Positions 22,601 to 29,627 of a stretch of DNA of 29,627 nucleotides are shown here, in pieces. The stretch is from contig JANWIQ010000057.1 in NCBI GenBank assembly GCA_025449795.1, positions 1 through 29,627 of the forward strand. Reading direction: 5' to 3'. Origin of the DNA: Minisyncoccota bacterium (GTDB lineage Bacteria; Patescibacteriota; Microgenomatia; Levybacterales; UBA12049). Under the pieces are notes generated by a model. That model saw nothing but the letters and a program-made list of their open reading frames with translations. It was not told where the DNA came from and did not search any database. The position numbers and the translations under genes are program-made. Every line of letters starts with the position of its first letter. Position 1 is the first letter of the stretch.

Positions 22601-23470
22601 GGACAAATCAAGCTGGGCAACGAGCTCGTGGATTGCTTCTGCGCCGGTTTTTAGCGTAAAGAAAGATGGAATGTCATATTCCATGAGCTTAAAGTACTCA
22701 TCTTCAGATAAAACAGAACTTACCTTGAGACTCTTCAGAAGATTGGTCAGTGCTGTACCAATTTCTTCAATTTTTTTCGTTTCTTCACTAAATCGCTCGT
22801 TGAGGCGTGCAATTTTTTGTCGCTTCATGAGAGCCAATTCTTCTCCAATGAGTTTTTTCTGTTCTGTTTTTACAGAAAGCTCCTTGGTGTCTTGTTTTTT
22901 CTCTTGCGCTTCGTCATTAATTTTTTCTTCTTCTGCTTGTTTGTCAGACTTTAATGTTTCTTTTCTCTTTTCAATAGTCTGGAGCAATTTTTCGAGTGCT
23001 TCTTTCTTTTTCGCTTCATCAACTGCGACAACCAAATAGGAAGCATAATAAATAACAGATTCAAGACTTCTTTGGGAGACGTCCAAAACTGTTGCGAGAG
23101 GACTACTTGCACCTTTGAAAAACCATACGTGCGCAACCGGAGAAGAAAGGGTAATATGTCCCATTCTTTCTCGTCGTACTCGTGAAAGCGTTACTTCCAC
23201 ACCACATTTATCGCAGGTAATTCCTTTATATCTAATTCTTTTGTACTTTCCACAATAACATTCCCAGTCTTTGGTAGGACCAAAAATTCTTTCGTCAAAA
23301 AGTCCGTCTTTTTCCGGACGAAGCGTACGATAATTAATGGTTTCTGGCTTTGTTACCTCGCCATACGACCAATTTAACATGTCGTCTTTACTTGCCAGTA
23401 AAATTTTAAGCGACTTAAAGTCTACAAATGTCACATCTTTCAATTTTTTATTGTTTATAAAATTTGCCAT
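19691..23470 (-). CDS. rpoC: DNA-directed RNA polymerase subunit beta'
   Basis: The 1259-residue product is the beta' subunit of RNA polymerase. The catalytic Mg-binding motif NADFDGD lies near residues 547-553 (about 21810-21830). The N-terminal zinc ribbon CYCGKYKRIRYKGITCDKCG and the C-terminal zinc site (DCGTTEG ... CKLTYGLCQNCYGWD) are both intact, as are the RRLVDASHDVIVREEDCGTTE and QSIGEPGTQLTMRVKHFGG segments. It carries the alpha-helical insertion rich in Lys/Glu near residues 150-210. It starts nine bases after the rpoB stop codon and must be on the same transcript. Confidence 0.99.
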   Translation of the reverse strand: MANFINNKKLKDVTFVDFKSLKILLASKDDMLNWSYGEVTKPETINYRTLRPEKDGLFDERIFGPTKDWECYCGKYKRIRYKGITCDKCGVEVTLSRVRRERMGHITLSSPVAHVWFFKGASSPLATVLDVSQRSLESVIYYASYLVVAVDEAKKKEALEKLLQTIEKRKETLKSDKQAEEEKINDEAQEKKQDTKELSVKTEQKKLIGEELALMKRQKIARLNERFSEETKKIEEIGTALTNLLKSLKVSSVLSEDEYFKLMEYDIPSFFTLKTGAEAIHELVAQLDLSSVIVQLRGELEKASTQKYLKLIKRLRLIEAMKKAEVSPVSMILSVLPVIPPDLRPMVQLAGGRFATSDLNDLYRRVINRNNRLKHLMLLGAPEIILRNEKRMLQESVDALIDASQRTNQVTVSPLRSLSDMLRGKQGRFRQNLLGKRVDYSGRSVIVVGPDLKLNECGLPKEMALEMFKPFVLREVIVRGFAPNIKSAKRFIEKRPPEVFDILEEITKNHPVLLNRAPTLHKLGIQAFYPKLIEGSAISLHPCVCAGFNADFDGDQMAVHIPLSQKAQEEAINLMMPQNNLLKPADGSPITLPNKEMALGIYYVTTVDEKTRKKNLPLFRDANESYIAFGLEKIKLREPIMVRVEDTVLETTVGRLKFNENLLAGMEYVNEGVKASGIKRLITKALTKYTSQQVADLIDRVKSLGFYGSTVSGISVSVFDNKMVSKKDDLIAASEKKVKQIEAEYQNGLITIEERKRLANDVWLKTTDEIADLTWNALEEDSVIKTIINSEGARAGKEQLKQLSAMRGLILDPLGKIVELPIKSNFREGLSIFEYVASARGSRKGLTDSALKTANAGYLTRRLVDASHDVIVREEDCGTTEGIVVFAQDPERTSSFADRITGRVAAEKVTKNKKTFVAAGELITPEIAKEMQQAEFSEVLVRSPLKCKLTYGLCQNCYGWDFSTKQMVQTGVPVGVVAAQSIGEPGTQLTMRVKHFGGVVMSDVTQGLPRIEELFEMRTPKNLSPIAEITGKVSIETTEDGYKIIVKNTKVQPVEVQEYFVPLAAELAVKDGQEIVAGTPFARGYLDPKEVIKIKGVHDAQRYIITEAQKVYEAQGIAINDKHFEIILRKMSDKVIIETVGDTPLIPGDFVTSTRFEQVNAETLSQGGEPSTARQVILGITKAALFSDSWLSAASFQETTKVLTDAALEGREDDLVGLKENVIIGRLIPVESKAVNLDTPEILPPDEASVLESAVPTEL

Positions 23471-23479
23471 AAAAGTATA

Positions 23480-26400
23480 TTATGCTGCGTCTTCTGACAC
23501 AGACTCACTTCCCAATACCTCTTCCATTTCTTTTACTTCTTTTTCTGTTTCTTCTTCTACTTTATCTTCTTCCGGCGTATCATCTGCCAGAACTGCTGCT
23601 GGGTCAGATGGTTGAGAAACTACTCCCTGATCGTCTCCTACCTGAGCTGCGCTTGGGATAGCAATATCATCTACTGCAATTGCTGCGCCTTGTGGAACCA
23701 CTGAGAGACCCAAAGACTGTAATTCTTTTACCAACACTTTAAATGACTCTGGCACTTTCGCTTGTGGAATTTCTGTACCTTTCACAATCGCTTCAAATGT
23801 CTTGGTTCTGCCAGTCACATCATCAGATTTATAGGTAAGCATTTCCTGAAGCACGTGTTGCGCACGGTGGGATTCAAGTGCCCACACTTCCATTTCTCCC
23901 AATCTTTGTCCGCCCATTTGTGCTTTTCCGCCGAGTGGTTGCTGGGTAACCAAAGAGTATGGACCGGTACTTCGAGCGTGTGCCTTATCCTCAACCATGT
24001 GGATAAGCTTCATAATATACTCAATACCAACAACAACTTTATTATCGAATGGCATACCGGTTCGTCCATCAAAAAGCAATTGCTTGCCATCTACAGGAAG
24101 TCCAGCTTTTTTTAAAAGCGCAATAATTCTTTCTTCTGAAACGTTTTCAAATACAGGCACGGCAACTTTTGTACCTAATTTCTTTGCAGCCCATCCAAGA
24201 TGTGCTTCTAATATCTGGCCTAAATTCATACGCGCAAGCACGGAAATTGGCTGAATAATAATGTCTACTGGTGTTCCATCCTCCAGGTAAGGCATGTCAG
24301 CTTCAGGAAGAATTCGTGAAATAACTCCTTTATTTCCATGTCTTCCCGCAAGTTTATCTCCCACCACCACGTGTCTAAATTGTGCAACTTCGACGATAAT
24401 CTTTCTAATGGTTCCTGCTTCTAATTCATCGCCCTTTTTTCTGTCTAGAATCTGGATATTTACTACGGTCCCTTTTTCACCGTGTGGCATTCGCAAAGAC
24501 GTATCTCTGACTTCTCTTGCTTGCTCTCCAAAAATAGCTCGTAACAATCTTTCTTCTGCGGTTAGCTCGGTCTCTCCCTTGGGTGCAATCTTGCCGACCA
24601 AAATATTTCCCGGCTCTACCGTACTACCAACTACCACAATACCTTCTTCATCAAGTTTGGCCAAATCTTCTTCAGCCACATTGGGGATATCTTGTGTTGT
24701 TTCTTCTGCTCCTAATTTTGTCTCTACAACTGATGCTTCATACTTTTCGATATGAATACTTGAGAGGACATCTTCTTTTACCAGGCGCTCAGAAATCACA
24801 ATAGCGTCTTCGTACCCAAGCCCTTCAAATGAGGTATAGGCAATTACTAAATTTTGTCCGAGAGCCAACTCTCCCTCAAGCGCTGCCGGACCATCGATAA
24901 GGATAGCGCCTTTGCTCACTTTTTGTCCTGCAACAACCTTCACGCGTTGAATATAGGCGGTTGCATTGGACGTGCGAAGGAAAGAATTTACTGGGAATGT
25001 TTGTGTTTCTTTTTTGCCCTTCAATACCACAGAGGAAGCGTCTGCATGCGTTATTTCCCCATCAAATGGTGCAATAACAACCCTTCCCATTACCTGCGCC
25101 ACAACAGATTCCATGCCCGTCCCCACGATTGGTGACTCTGGATGCACGAGTGGTACTGCCTGACATTGCATGTGGGTTCCCATAAGTGCACGGTTAGCTT
25201 CATCATGAGCAACAAATGGAATAAGAGATGCTGCTGTGCCAACAACTTGTCGTGGACAAATGTCAACATACTGGATTTGGTCCGCTTCCGTTTCTATAAA
25301 TTCTCCTCGGAAACGTGCTGGAACACGGTCAGCACCAATAGTATTTTCCTCGGTCAATACACCTGAATGAGTAATGTATTGTTGGTATTCATCTTCTGCA
25401 TCCAGATAAACAACTTCATCTATCGCGACCATCTTTTTTCCTTTTTTTACGACTTTTCTATATGGTGCTTCCAAAAATCCAAAATCATTGACGCGTGCAT
25501 ACAATGCCAAATACGTCACCAGGCCAATATTTGGTCCTTCAGGACTTCGGATAGGATCAATTCTTCCATATTGTGAAGCATTAATGTCACGGATTGAAAA
25601 TGCTGCTCGCTCTCTGGAAATACCACCAGTACCCATAACAGTAAGACGATTTAAGTTATCTATTTCTGCAAGTGGGTTGGTCTGGTCAAGGATGGTGGAG
25701 AGCTGGGAGGTTCGGTAGAATTCGTTGAGCGATGCCATAATCGGCCGTGCATTAATAAGGTTACTCAGAGCAACTGGTTGGTCTGTCTGCATGAGAGACA
25801 TTCTTTCTTTGACACTTCGCTCCAGGCGCAGTACGCCCACACGAAACGCAGTTGATGCAACGAGTTCTCCAACACTTCTTACACGTCTGTTTGCAAGAGA
25901 ATCAATGTCATCAACAACTCCAACACCTTTTGTAAGACCAATCAAATACGAAATGGCTCCCACCACGTCATGTACAGTAAGCACATGCTCATCTGTTGGA
26001 GAAAATCCTTCACTCTCTTTTAATTTTTTGTTAATTTTGTATCTTCCTACTGGTCCAAGATCATATCTTCTATTATTGAAAAAAAGTCCAAGAAGCGCTT
26101 CTCGGACTTTTTCTAAGACGACTGGTTCGCCAGGATGCATCTTCTTAAAAATCTCAATCATTGCCTCTGTCTCAGAAGCTGTTTCATCTTTTTTAAGAGT
26201 ATTTTCTATAAATCGGTCTGCACCTGTATCAACTTGAGCAAATCTCGTAGTAATTGTTTCATTGGAAGCAATACCGATAGCACGAAGGAAGGTGGTTACA
26301 GGGAATTTTCGTCTTCTATCTATTTTTACCGTGATTGTCCCATGTCGTGTGGTAGAAAATTCCAACCAACTTCCATGAACAGGTCTAATTTCCGCATTAT

Positions 26401-26869
26401 AGAGAGTTCGTCCAGTAACCGTATCCACAGTTGCAGTAAAAAATACGCCCGGGCTTCGGACGAGTTGGTTAACGACAGCTCTTTCAATTCCGTTAATAAC
26501 AAAAGTCCCCCGGCTTGTCATTTGGGGGATGTCTCCTAGAAAGATTTCTTGACTAATGACTTTATTTGTCTTTTTGTTTAGGAGTGCTGCTTCTCCGTAT
26601 AAAGGCGCATCATAGGTTACTCCTTTTTCCATTGCTGCCTCAGGAGTAGAAACTGGTTTGCCTATTCGGTAATCTTTGAGAGAGAGTGTCCAGTTTTTTT
26701 CTGTGAAGTCGTCAATTGGAGAGATTTCTTGGAGAATTTCGCCTATGCCTTTTTCTAAAAACCATTGATATGAGGTACGTTGAATGTTAAGTAAATCTAG
26801 GGTTGGAAGTGTTTGATATTCTCGTCCCCAGTTTTGTCTAATATTGATTGTAGAATCGTGCTTTGGCAT
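23480..26869 (-). CDS. rpoB: DNA-directed RNA polymerase subunit beta
   Basis: The 1129-residue product is the beta subunit of RNA polymerase. Conserved segments include EGPNIGLVTYLALYA, GLGYEDAIVISERLV, GDKLAGRHGNKGVISRILPEADMPYLEDG and RMNLGQILEAHLG. The C-terminus has an added acidic tail of about 50 residues rich in Glu and Asp. In the rifampicin-binding region three key contact positions differ from E. coli: Thr392 (Gln513), Asn405 (His526) and Thr410 (Ser531), so the enzyme is probably insensitive to rifampicin by nature. It is the first gene of the rpoBC-rpsL-rpsG run, read from a strong promoter at 26960-26989 through a leader with a terminator-like hairpin. Confidence 0.99.
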   Translation of the reverse strand: MPKHDSTINIRQNWGREYQTLPTLDLLNIQRTSYQWFLEKGIGEILQEISPIDDFTEKNWTLSLKDYRIGKPVSTPEAAMEKGVTYDAPLYGEAALLNKKTNKVISQEIFLGDIPQMTSRGTFVINGIERAVVNQLVRSPGVFFTATVDTVTGRTLYNAEIRPVHGSWLEFSTTRHGTITVKIDRRRKFPVTTFLRAIGIASNETITTRFAQVDTGADRFIENTLKKDETASETEAMIEIFKKMHPGEPVVLEKVREALLGLFFNNRRYDLGPVGRYKINKKLKESEGFSPTDEHVLTVHDVVGAISYLIGLTKGVGVVDDIDSLANRRVRSVGELVASTAFRVGVLRLERSVKERMSLMQTDQPVALSNLINARPIMASLNEFYRTSQLSTILDQTNPLAEIDNLNRLTVMGTGGISRERAAFSIRDINASQYGRIDPIRSPEGPNIGLVTYLALYARVNDFGFLEAPYRKVVKKGKKMVAIDEVVYLDAEDEYQQYITHSGVLTEENTIGADRVPARFRGEFIETEADQIQYVDICPRQVVGTAASLIPFVAHDEANRALMGTHMQCQAVPLVHPESPIVGTGMESVVAQVMGRVVIAPFDGEITHADASSVVLKGKKETQTFPVNSFLRTSNATAYIQRVKVVAGQKVSKGAILIDGPAALEGELALGQNLVIAYTSFEGLGYEDAIVISERLVKEDVLSSIHIEKYEASVVETKLGAEETTQDIPNVAEEDLAKLDEEGIVVVGSTVEPGNILVGKIAPKGETELTAEERLLRAIFGEQAREVRDTSLRMPHGEKGTVVNIQILDRKKGDELEAGTIRKIIVEVAQFRHVVVGDKLAGRHGNKGVISRILPEADMPYLEDGTPVDIIIQPISVLARMNLGQILEAHLGWAAKKLGTKVAVPVFENVSEERIIALLKKAGLPVDGKQLLFDGRTGMPFDNKVVVGIEYIMKLIHMVEDKAHARSTGPYSLVTQQPLGGKAQMGGQRLGEMEVWALESHRAQHVLQEMLTYKSDDVTGRTKTFEAIVKGTEIPQAKVPESFKVLVKELQSLGLSVVPQGAAIAVDDIAIPSAAQVGDDQGVVSQPSDPAAVLADDTPEEDKVEEETEKEVKEMEEVLGSESVSEDAA

Positions 26870-26904
26870 CGGCTATAAATTCGAAATAAAGGCAGTCCAA
26901 TACC

Positions 26905-26937
26905 AAAAAAAAGCGAAGGGTCCCACTGACCCTCTTC
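26905..26937 (-). terminator. terminator-like hairpin in the rpoB leader (possible attenuator)
   Basis: In transcription order GGGTC (26932-26928), loop AGTGG and GACCC (26922-26918) form a five-base stem, which can be lengthened by GAAG/CTTC pairs with a two-base bulge, then TTCGC and eight T (26912-26905). It stands about 23 bases after the predicted transcription start and 36 before the rpoB ATG. There is no upstream gene on this strand, so it cannot be ending another transcript and is a candidate attenuator. Confidence 0.5.
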
Positions 26938-26959
26938 TCTTTTCTGCTAAGGTGAATAA

Positions 26960-26989
26960 GTTATACCACAGACAAAAGCCTCATGTCAA
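26960..26989 (-). promoter_or_regulatory. rpoB promoter
   Basis: On the minus strand TTGACA (26989-26984), 18 bases, then TATAAC (26965-26960) with TGG just before it, an extended -10. It is the best -35/-10 pair in the window. Transcription should start near 26953, giving a leader of about 85 bases. Confidence 0.7.
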
Positions 26990-27097
26990 GCACTTATTAT
27001 GTACCAATTCTTTGCTAAGCGTATACCTAAAAATATGAGAAGTGGGTAAGAATATGATATAGTACAACAAGTTATTAGTTATTAATTAATAGTACAT

Positions 27098-27781
27098 ATG
27101 CAGGATGCAGAACAACAGCTCCAAGAACAGATTATTGTCCATCCACTTTTTCAAAAGCTTACAGGTATCATAGAGAATTATCCGGGTTATCATGATAATG
27201 AATCTACCTATGACCATTTACTCAAAACTGCAGATGTAGCAAAGCAAATACTCGATGGGAGTTTTATTACTAACAGTCAGGCAAAAGAGAAATTTCTTCA
27301 GCTTGTGGACCAGAAAATCCATGGAACCAAGCTACGTACTATTATGCTTATTACTGCGCTTCTCCATGACTGTGGGAAATTATTACTCTATAAAGAGGAC
27401 ACAGAAACAAAACCCCTTCGTATGGGTACTACGGAAGGTAATACCCCCATGCCGGGCCATCCATTCTGGGGCGGCAGGATTGTAGTACCTGCAATTCTTA
27501 AAGACCTTCCCCTCACCTCATCTGCCAAGCAAATGATTGCTGATGTAATAAAGGTACATGATGCCTACGCAGAACCTTATTTTACCAGTAAGAAAGATTG
27601 GTCGCTTGCAGCGATTATTTCCGATATCAAGTCCGGGGCGACAGGCTACTATGAAGAGGCACTTTTTAACCAATATTGTGATTGTTACTCCGCAGAAGCA
27701 TTCAGCTTGGGAAAAGGAATAATAGAAAAAGTATTTAACGACCCCAGCTTTTATAACAAAAGAAAATACATTCTTCCATGA
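27098..27781 (+). CDS. HD-domain metal-dependent hydrolase
   Basis: A 227-residue protein of the HD superfamily of metal-dependent phosphohydrolases. The metal ligands are seen at His40 (STYDHLLKT), His90-Asp91 (ALLHDCGK), His121 (GHPFWGGRIV), His154 and Asp176. This arrangement fits small nucleotide or nucleoside-phosphate hydrolases and some uncharacterised HD proteins. The substrate is not known. The next gene, an HAD phosphatase, starts in the ATGA overlap with this gene's stop, so they are probably made together and may act on related phosphate esters. No convincing promoter was chosen between this gene and the divergent rpoB. Confidence 0.85.
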   Translation: MQDAEQQLQEQIIVHPLFQKLTGIIENYPGYHDNESTYDHLLKTADVAKQILDGSFITNSQAKEKFLQLVDQKIHGTKLRTIMLITALLHDCGKLLLYKEDTETKPLRMGTTEGNTPMPGHPFWGGRIVVPAILKDLPLTSSAKQMIADVIKVHDAYAEPYFTSKKDWSLAAIISDIKSGATGYYEEALFNQYCDCYSAEAFSLGKGIIEKVFNDPSFYNKRKYILP

Positions 27782-28476
27782 AAATTCCGCTTTTTGATAT
27801 AGACGGGACACTTCTTAAAGAAGGCAGCGCCAGTGAGCTTTTGGCAGAGGCATACCATGTTGCACTGACTCAAATTTATAATCTTCCCCAAGCATCACTT
27901 TTGGATCGGGGCGCTGATTCTGATGGCTGGATCCAAAACCATGTATTTCTCTTCTTTACAACAAAATATGGTATTCCAAAAGAAGAGGCGCTTAAAAAAT
28001 TACCACAAGCAAGAGACGTATTAGCAGCATATTTCCTTACCCATAAAGAACGAGAGAATGCTCAGGCACATAATGGGGCAAAAGCACTTTTGGAAGACTT
28101 ACAACAACATCGTATTCCTTGTGGCGTGCTCACCGGGAACAATAAGCCAATTTGTATGGAAAAACTCAAACAAGCAGGACTTGAAAAATATATCGCTTTT
28201 GGCGCTTTCGGAGATATGGCATTGACTCGCGTGGAACTTATTCCTGTTGCACAAAAAGAGTATAAAAAAGTTTTTGGTGAAGAAAGGCCACTTACCGATT
28301 TTGTCATTATTGGTGACACACCCCGAGATATCCAATGCGCAAAACAAGGAGGCATCTTATCTATTGGTGTCCCGACAGGAAATTACTCCGCTGAGGTCTT
28401 GGAAAAAGAAAAGCCAGACCTACTTGTAAATTCTCTTGAGGAAAAAGAAAAAATTCTCTCCTACCTCATGAGCTAA
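27778..28476 (+). CDS. HAD-superfamily phosphatase (phosphoglycolate phosphatase-like)
   Basis: A 232-residue HAD hydrolase. Motif I is FDIDGTLL with the nucleophile Asp7 and acid Asp9, the motif II Thr lies in GVLTGNN, a Lys of motif III follows near KLKQAGLEKY, and motif IV is FVIIGDTPRDI. The helical cap between motifs I and II is of the phosphoglycolate phosphatase/pyrophosphatase type. The substrate is not known. It is translated with the HD hydrolase through an ATGA overlap. Nine bases after the stop comes the palindrome at 28485, which could also help end the transcript. Confidence 0.88.
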   Translation: MKIPLFDIDGTLLKEGSASELLAEAYHVALTQIYNLPQASLLDRGADSDGWIQNHVFLFFTTKYGIPKEEALKKLPQARDVLAAYFLTHKERENAQAHNGAKALLEDLQQHRIPCGVLTGNNKPICMEKLKQAGLEKYIAFGAFGDMALTRVELIPVAQKEYKKVFGEERPLTDFVIIGDTPRDIQCAKQGGILSIGVPTGNYSAEVLEKEKPDLLVNSLEEKEKILSYLMS

Positions 28477-28484
28477 CTCCTCGA

Positions 28485-28512
28485 CACCTGGAAGGTGAAA
28501 GACGCACGACAC
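28485..28512 (+). repeat. left end repeat of the RAYT element (palindromic)
   Basis: It starts with the palindrome CACCTGGAAGGTG (five-base stem, three-base loop) and ends with CGACAC. It matches 24 of 28 bases of the copy at 29250. It lies between the HAD gene stop and the transposase stop codon. Confidence 0.65.
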
Positions 28513-29184
28513 CTACTCCTCTAGCATAAGATGCTTTATATCATGAAGCTCTTTTGCATAATCTACTTGATCCAAAATAAATGCTTTATATGCTTGAGGA
28601 GATTTGAATTGGTTTAATACTGGCTCCAATGTAACCATATTTGAATTTCCTTGTAAAAAGTCCGGAAGTGAGGATTGTGAATACAAAAGAAAATCTTTCC
28701 CTGTTACTACATGGCCAATTAAAGGATTGAGGTGAATATAACGTGACACGTGAAGTAATTGTTCGTCTGTTTCTATATGAACTGATTTAAATATTCCCTG
28801 AACAATAGGTCCAACACTATCATGTTTTGTGTTTAAAAAACGCGTATAACTATTGGTAAACTTACTAATAAAAGTGGAAATTCCCTTTTCTTTTATTTGT
28901 CGGAGTAGAAAATGGAAATGATTTGGCATAAGAACAAAACTAATAATGTCTACCTGAACATCATGTTCTTTATGTAATTGCAAAAGAATGTCGTTACGTT
29001 GCTGTATTGATAATTCTTTCAGCCTGCCTAGACGAATAGGAGGATGGGCAAAACGGTAATAATCAATTGTTAATTTTGCTTGTCTGTAATCGGAAGGTGA
29101 AAGAAAAATAGGTTGTCTTGCTGCACCACGATTAAATACATGATAGAACTCATTGGTTACAAGAGGAATTCTCTTATCCGCCAT
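28513..29184 (-). CDS. REP-associated tyrosine transposase (Y1_Tnp, IS200-like)
   Basis: A 223-residue single-domain HUH transposase. It has the metal-binding motif MPNHFHFLL (His89, His91), and the catalytic-Tyr segment SRYIHLNPLIG (Tyr149) typical of the Y1/RAYT group. Such enzymes cut and join single-stranded DNA at hairpins. The ATG at 29184 gives VTNEFYHVFNRGAAR early, the usual start region of the family; an upstream extension to 29277 would read through the right-hand repeat and is unlikely. No passenger gene is present. It may be active, as no frameshift or stop interrupts it. Confidence 0.9.
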   Translation of the reverse strand: MADKRIPLVTNEFYHVFNRGAARQPIFLSPSDYRQAKLTIDYYRFAHPPIRLGRLKELSIQQRNDILLQLHKEHDVQVDIISFVLMPNHFHFLLRQIKEKGISTFISKFTNSYTRFLNTKHDSVGPIVQGIFKSVHIETDEQLLHVSRYIHLNPLIGHVVTGKDFLLYSQSSLPDFLQGNSNMVTLEPVLNQFKSPQAYKAFILDQVDYAKELHDIKHLMLEE

Positions 29185-29249
29185 ATAATAAGACTTACAT
29201 ACATTTACCTTTTCGTCAAATGCAGAAAATGAAGGTGTCGAGCCTATGT

Positions 29250-29277
29250 CACCTGGAAGGTGTAACACGATCGACAC
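29250..29277 (+). repeat. right end repeat of the RAYT element (palindromic)
   Basis: Same order as the left copy: CACCTGGAAGGTG then CGACAC, 24 of 28 bases equal. A nearby AGGTGTCGAG (29233-29242) is an inverted copy of part of the left end. Confidence 0.65.
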
Positions 29278-29306
29278 GTTGCTGTTTTATTATCATACTT
29301 TCCCCA

Positions 29307-29315
29307 TGGTATAAT
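29307..29315 (+). promoter_or_regulatory. extended -10 promoter of alaS
   Basis: TGG-TATAAT (TATAAT at 29310-29315), seven bases, then the ATG at 29323. Start of transcription would fall on or next to the ATG. Confidence 0.6.
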
Positions 29316-29322
29316 TATCTCT

Positions 29323-29627
29323 ATGACGGCAAAGCAAATTATCGATATCTATATTTCCTTTTTTGAAAAGCGCGGACATAAAAGAATTCCCGGCGCTCCT
29401 CTGGTACCATTCAATGACCCAACTACCCTTTTTACCTCAAGTGGTATGCAGCCATTAGTTCCTTATCTGCTCGGTGAACCCCACCCGGCAGGAAATAAAT
29501 TAGTAGATGTGCAAAATGTTTTTCGAGCAGTTGATATCGACGAAGTTGGCGACGATAGACATACTACTTTTTTTAGAATGCTTGGTAACTGGTCTTTGGG
29601 TGATTATTTTAAGGCAGAACAAATTCC
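29323..29627 (+). CDS. alaS: alanyl-tRNA synthetase, N-terminal part (cut by window end)
   Basis: The frame is open to the last base; about 101 residues are visible. They match the start of the class II aminoacylation domain of alanyl-tRNA synthetase, which attaches alanine to tRNA-Ala: FFEKRGHKRIPGAPLVPFND, TLFTSSGMQPLVPYLLGE and the motif 2 segment DDRHTTFFRMLGNWSLGDYF. The segment usually reading CVRAGGKHND is here VFRAVDIDEVGDD. The ATG at 29323 follows an extended -10 box by seven bases. Confidence 0.95.
   Translation, partial: MTAKQIIDIYISFFEKRGHKRIPGAPLVPFNDPTTLFTSSGMQPLVPYLLGEPHPAGNKLVDVQNVFRAVDIDEVGDDRHTTFFRMLGNWSLGDYFKAEQI

Larger units (their letters stand above)
28485..29277. mobile_element. 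IS200-like/RAYT element with palindromic end repeats
   Basis: A single HUH transposase gene is bracketed by two direct copies of a 28-base sequence (28485-28512 and 29250-29277) that match at 24 of 28 positions. Each starts with the palindrome CACCTGGAAGGTG and ends with CGACAC. In addition, CTCGACACCT (28480-28489) and AGGTGTCGAG (29233-29242) are inverted copies. Palindromes at the ends are what IS200/IS605 elements and REP-associated transposases recognise. The exact boundaries are not certain. Confidence 0.6.

Noticed and set aside
22248..23039. 263-codon plus-strand open frame inside rpoC
   Set aside because: It is the shadow of the Lys/Glu-rich helical region of rpoC; the Ser/Phe-rich product is what the complement of such codons gives.
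28485..29277. CRISPR repeats
   Set aside because: Only two copies, separated by a complete transposase gene and not by short regular spacers.
29185..29277. 31-residue N-terminal extension of the transposase
   Set aside because: It is encoded by the right-hand end repeat and its inverted partner and does not resemble the usual family start.

Overview
The window looks like a chromosomal segment of an uncultivated bacterium of the Candidate Phyla Radiation (Patescibacteria), probably the Microgenomates branch. That placement is inferred from four things: moderate-to-low GC, tightly packed and overlapping genes, small single-pass envelope proteins of unknown function, and an archaeal-style mevalonate operon beside fully bacterial rpoB/rpoC/rpsL/rpsG/fusA/alaS. 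No 16S rRNA or tRNA was seen to settle it.

Layout. (1) 1-642: 3' part of an RlmI/RlmK-like rRNA methyltransferase. (2) 646-6969, minus strand: a membrane-anchored protein of unknown function preceded by a six-gene mevalonate operon in transcription order HMG-CoA reductase, HMG-CoA synthase, thiolase, DUF35 OB-fold protein, GHMP kinase, mevalonate-diphosphate-decarboxylase-like protein; four of its five junctions are ATGA overlaps. (3) 7041-8129, plus strand: ECF-like sigma factor with two small membrane proteins. (4) 8078-10801, minus: isopentenyl-diphosphate isomerase, a DHCR24/DWARF1-like FAD oxidoreductase, and a cis-prenyltransferase (UppS). (5) 10817-14931, minus: anchored GH18-like protein, PIG-L deacetylase, glycine-zipper protein with a structured leader, a 464-base gene-free gap holding a long imperfect inverted repeat, an RsmC-like methyltransferase and two unknown genes. 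(6) 15148-26869: an interrupted str/rpo cluster (rpoB-rpoC-rpsL-rpsG, then a nucleoside deaminase and a divergent cyclophilin, then fusA). (7) 27098-28476: HD hydrolase and HAD phosphatase pair. (8) 28485-29277: IS200-like/RAYT transposase bracketed by a palindrome-bearing repeat. (9) 29323-end: start of alaS.

How the genes work together. The thiolase, synthase, DUF35 protein and reductase should turn acetyl-CoA into mevalonate; the kinase and decarboxylase-like protein process mevalonate onward; Idi interconverts IPP and DMAPP; UppS builds a polyprenyl carrier; and the DHCR24-like enzyme is well placed to reduce an isoprenoid double bond. No phosphomevalonate kinase or isopentenyl phosphate kinase is visible. 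The decarboxylase-like protein carries Asn where the family has its catalytic Asp, and the kinase mixes mevalonate-kinase and phosphomevalonate-kinase motifs, so the middle of the pathway may be unconventional.

Regulation. Eight genes have an extended -10 box (TGN-TATAAT-like) ending 6-8 bases before the ATG, which predicts leaderless mRNAs as a common mode in this genome. rpoB is an exception: it has a strong promoter and a leader of about 85 bases with a terminator-like hairpin, suggesting attenuation. The strongest candidates for new biology are the modified mevalonate pathway with its zinc-less DUF35 protein, the DHCR24-like enzyme in an isoprenoid operon, the sigma/membrane-protein trio between the two isoprenoid operons, and the switch-like leader at 12925-12979.
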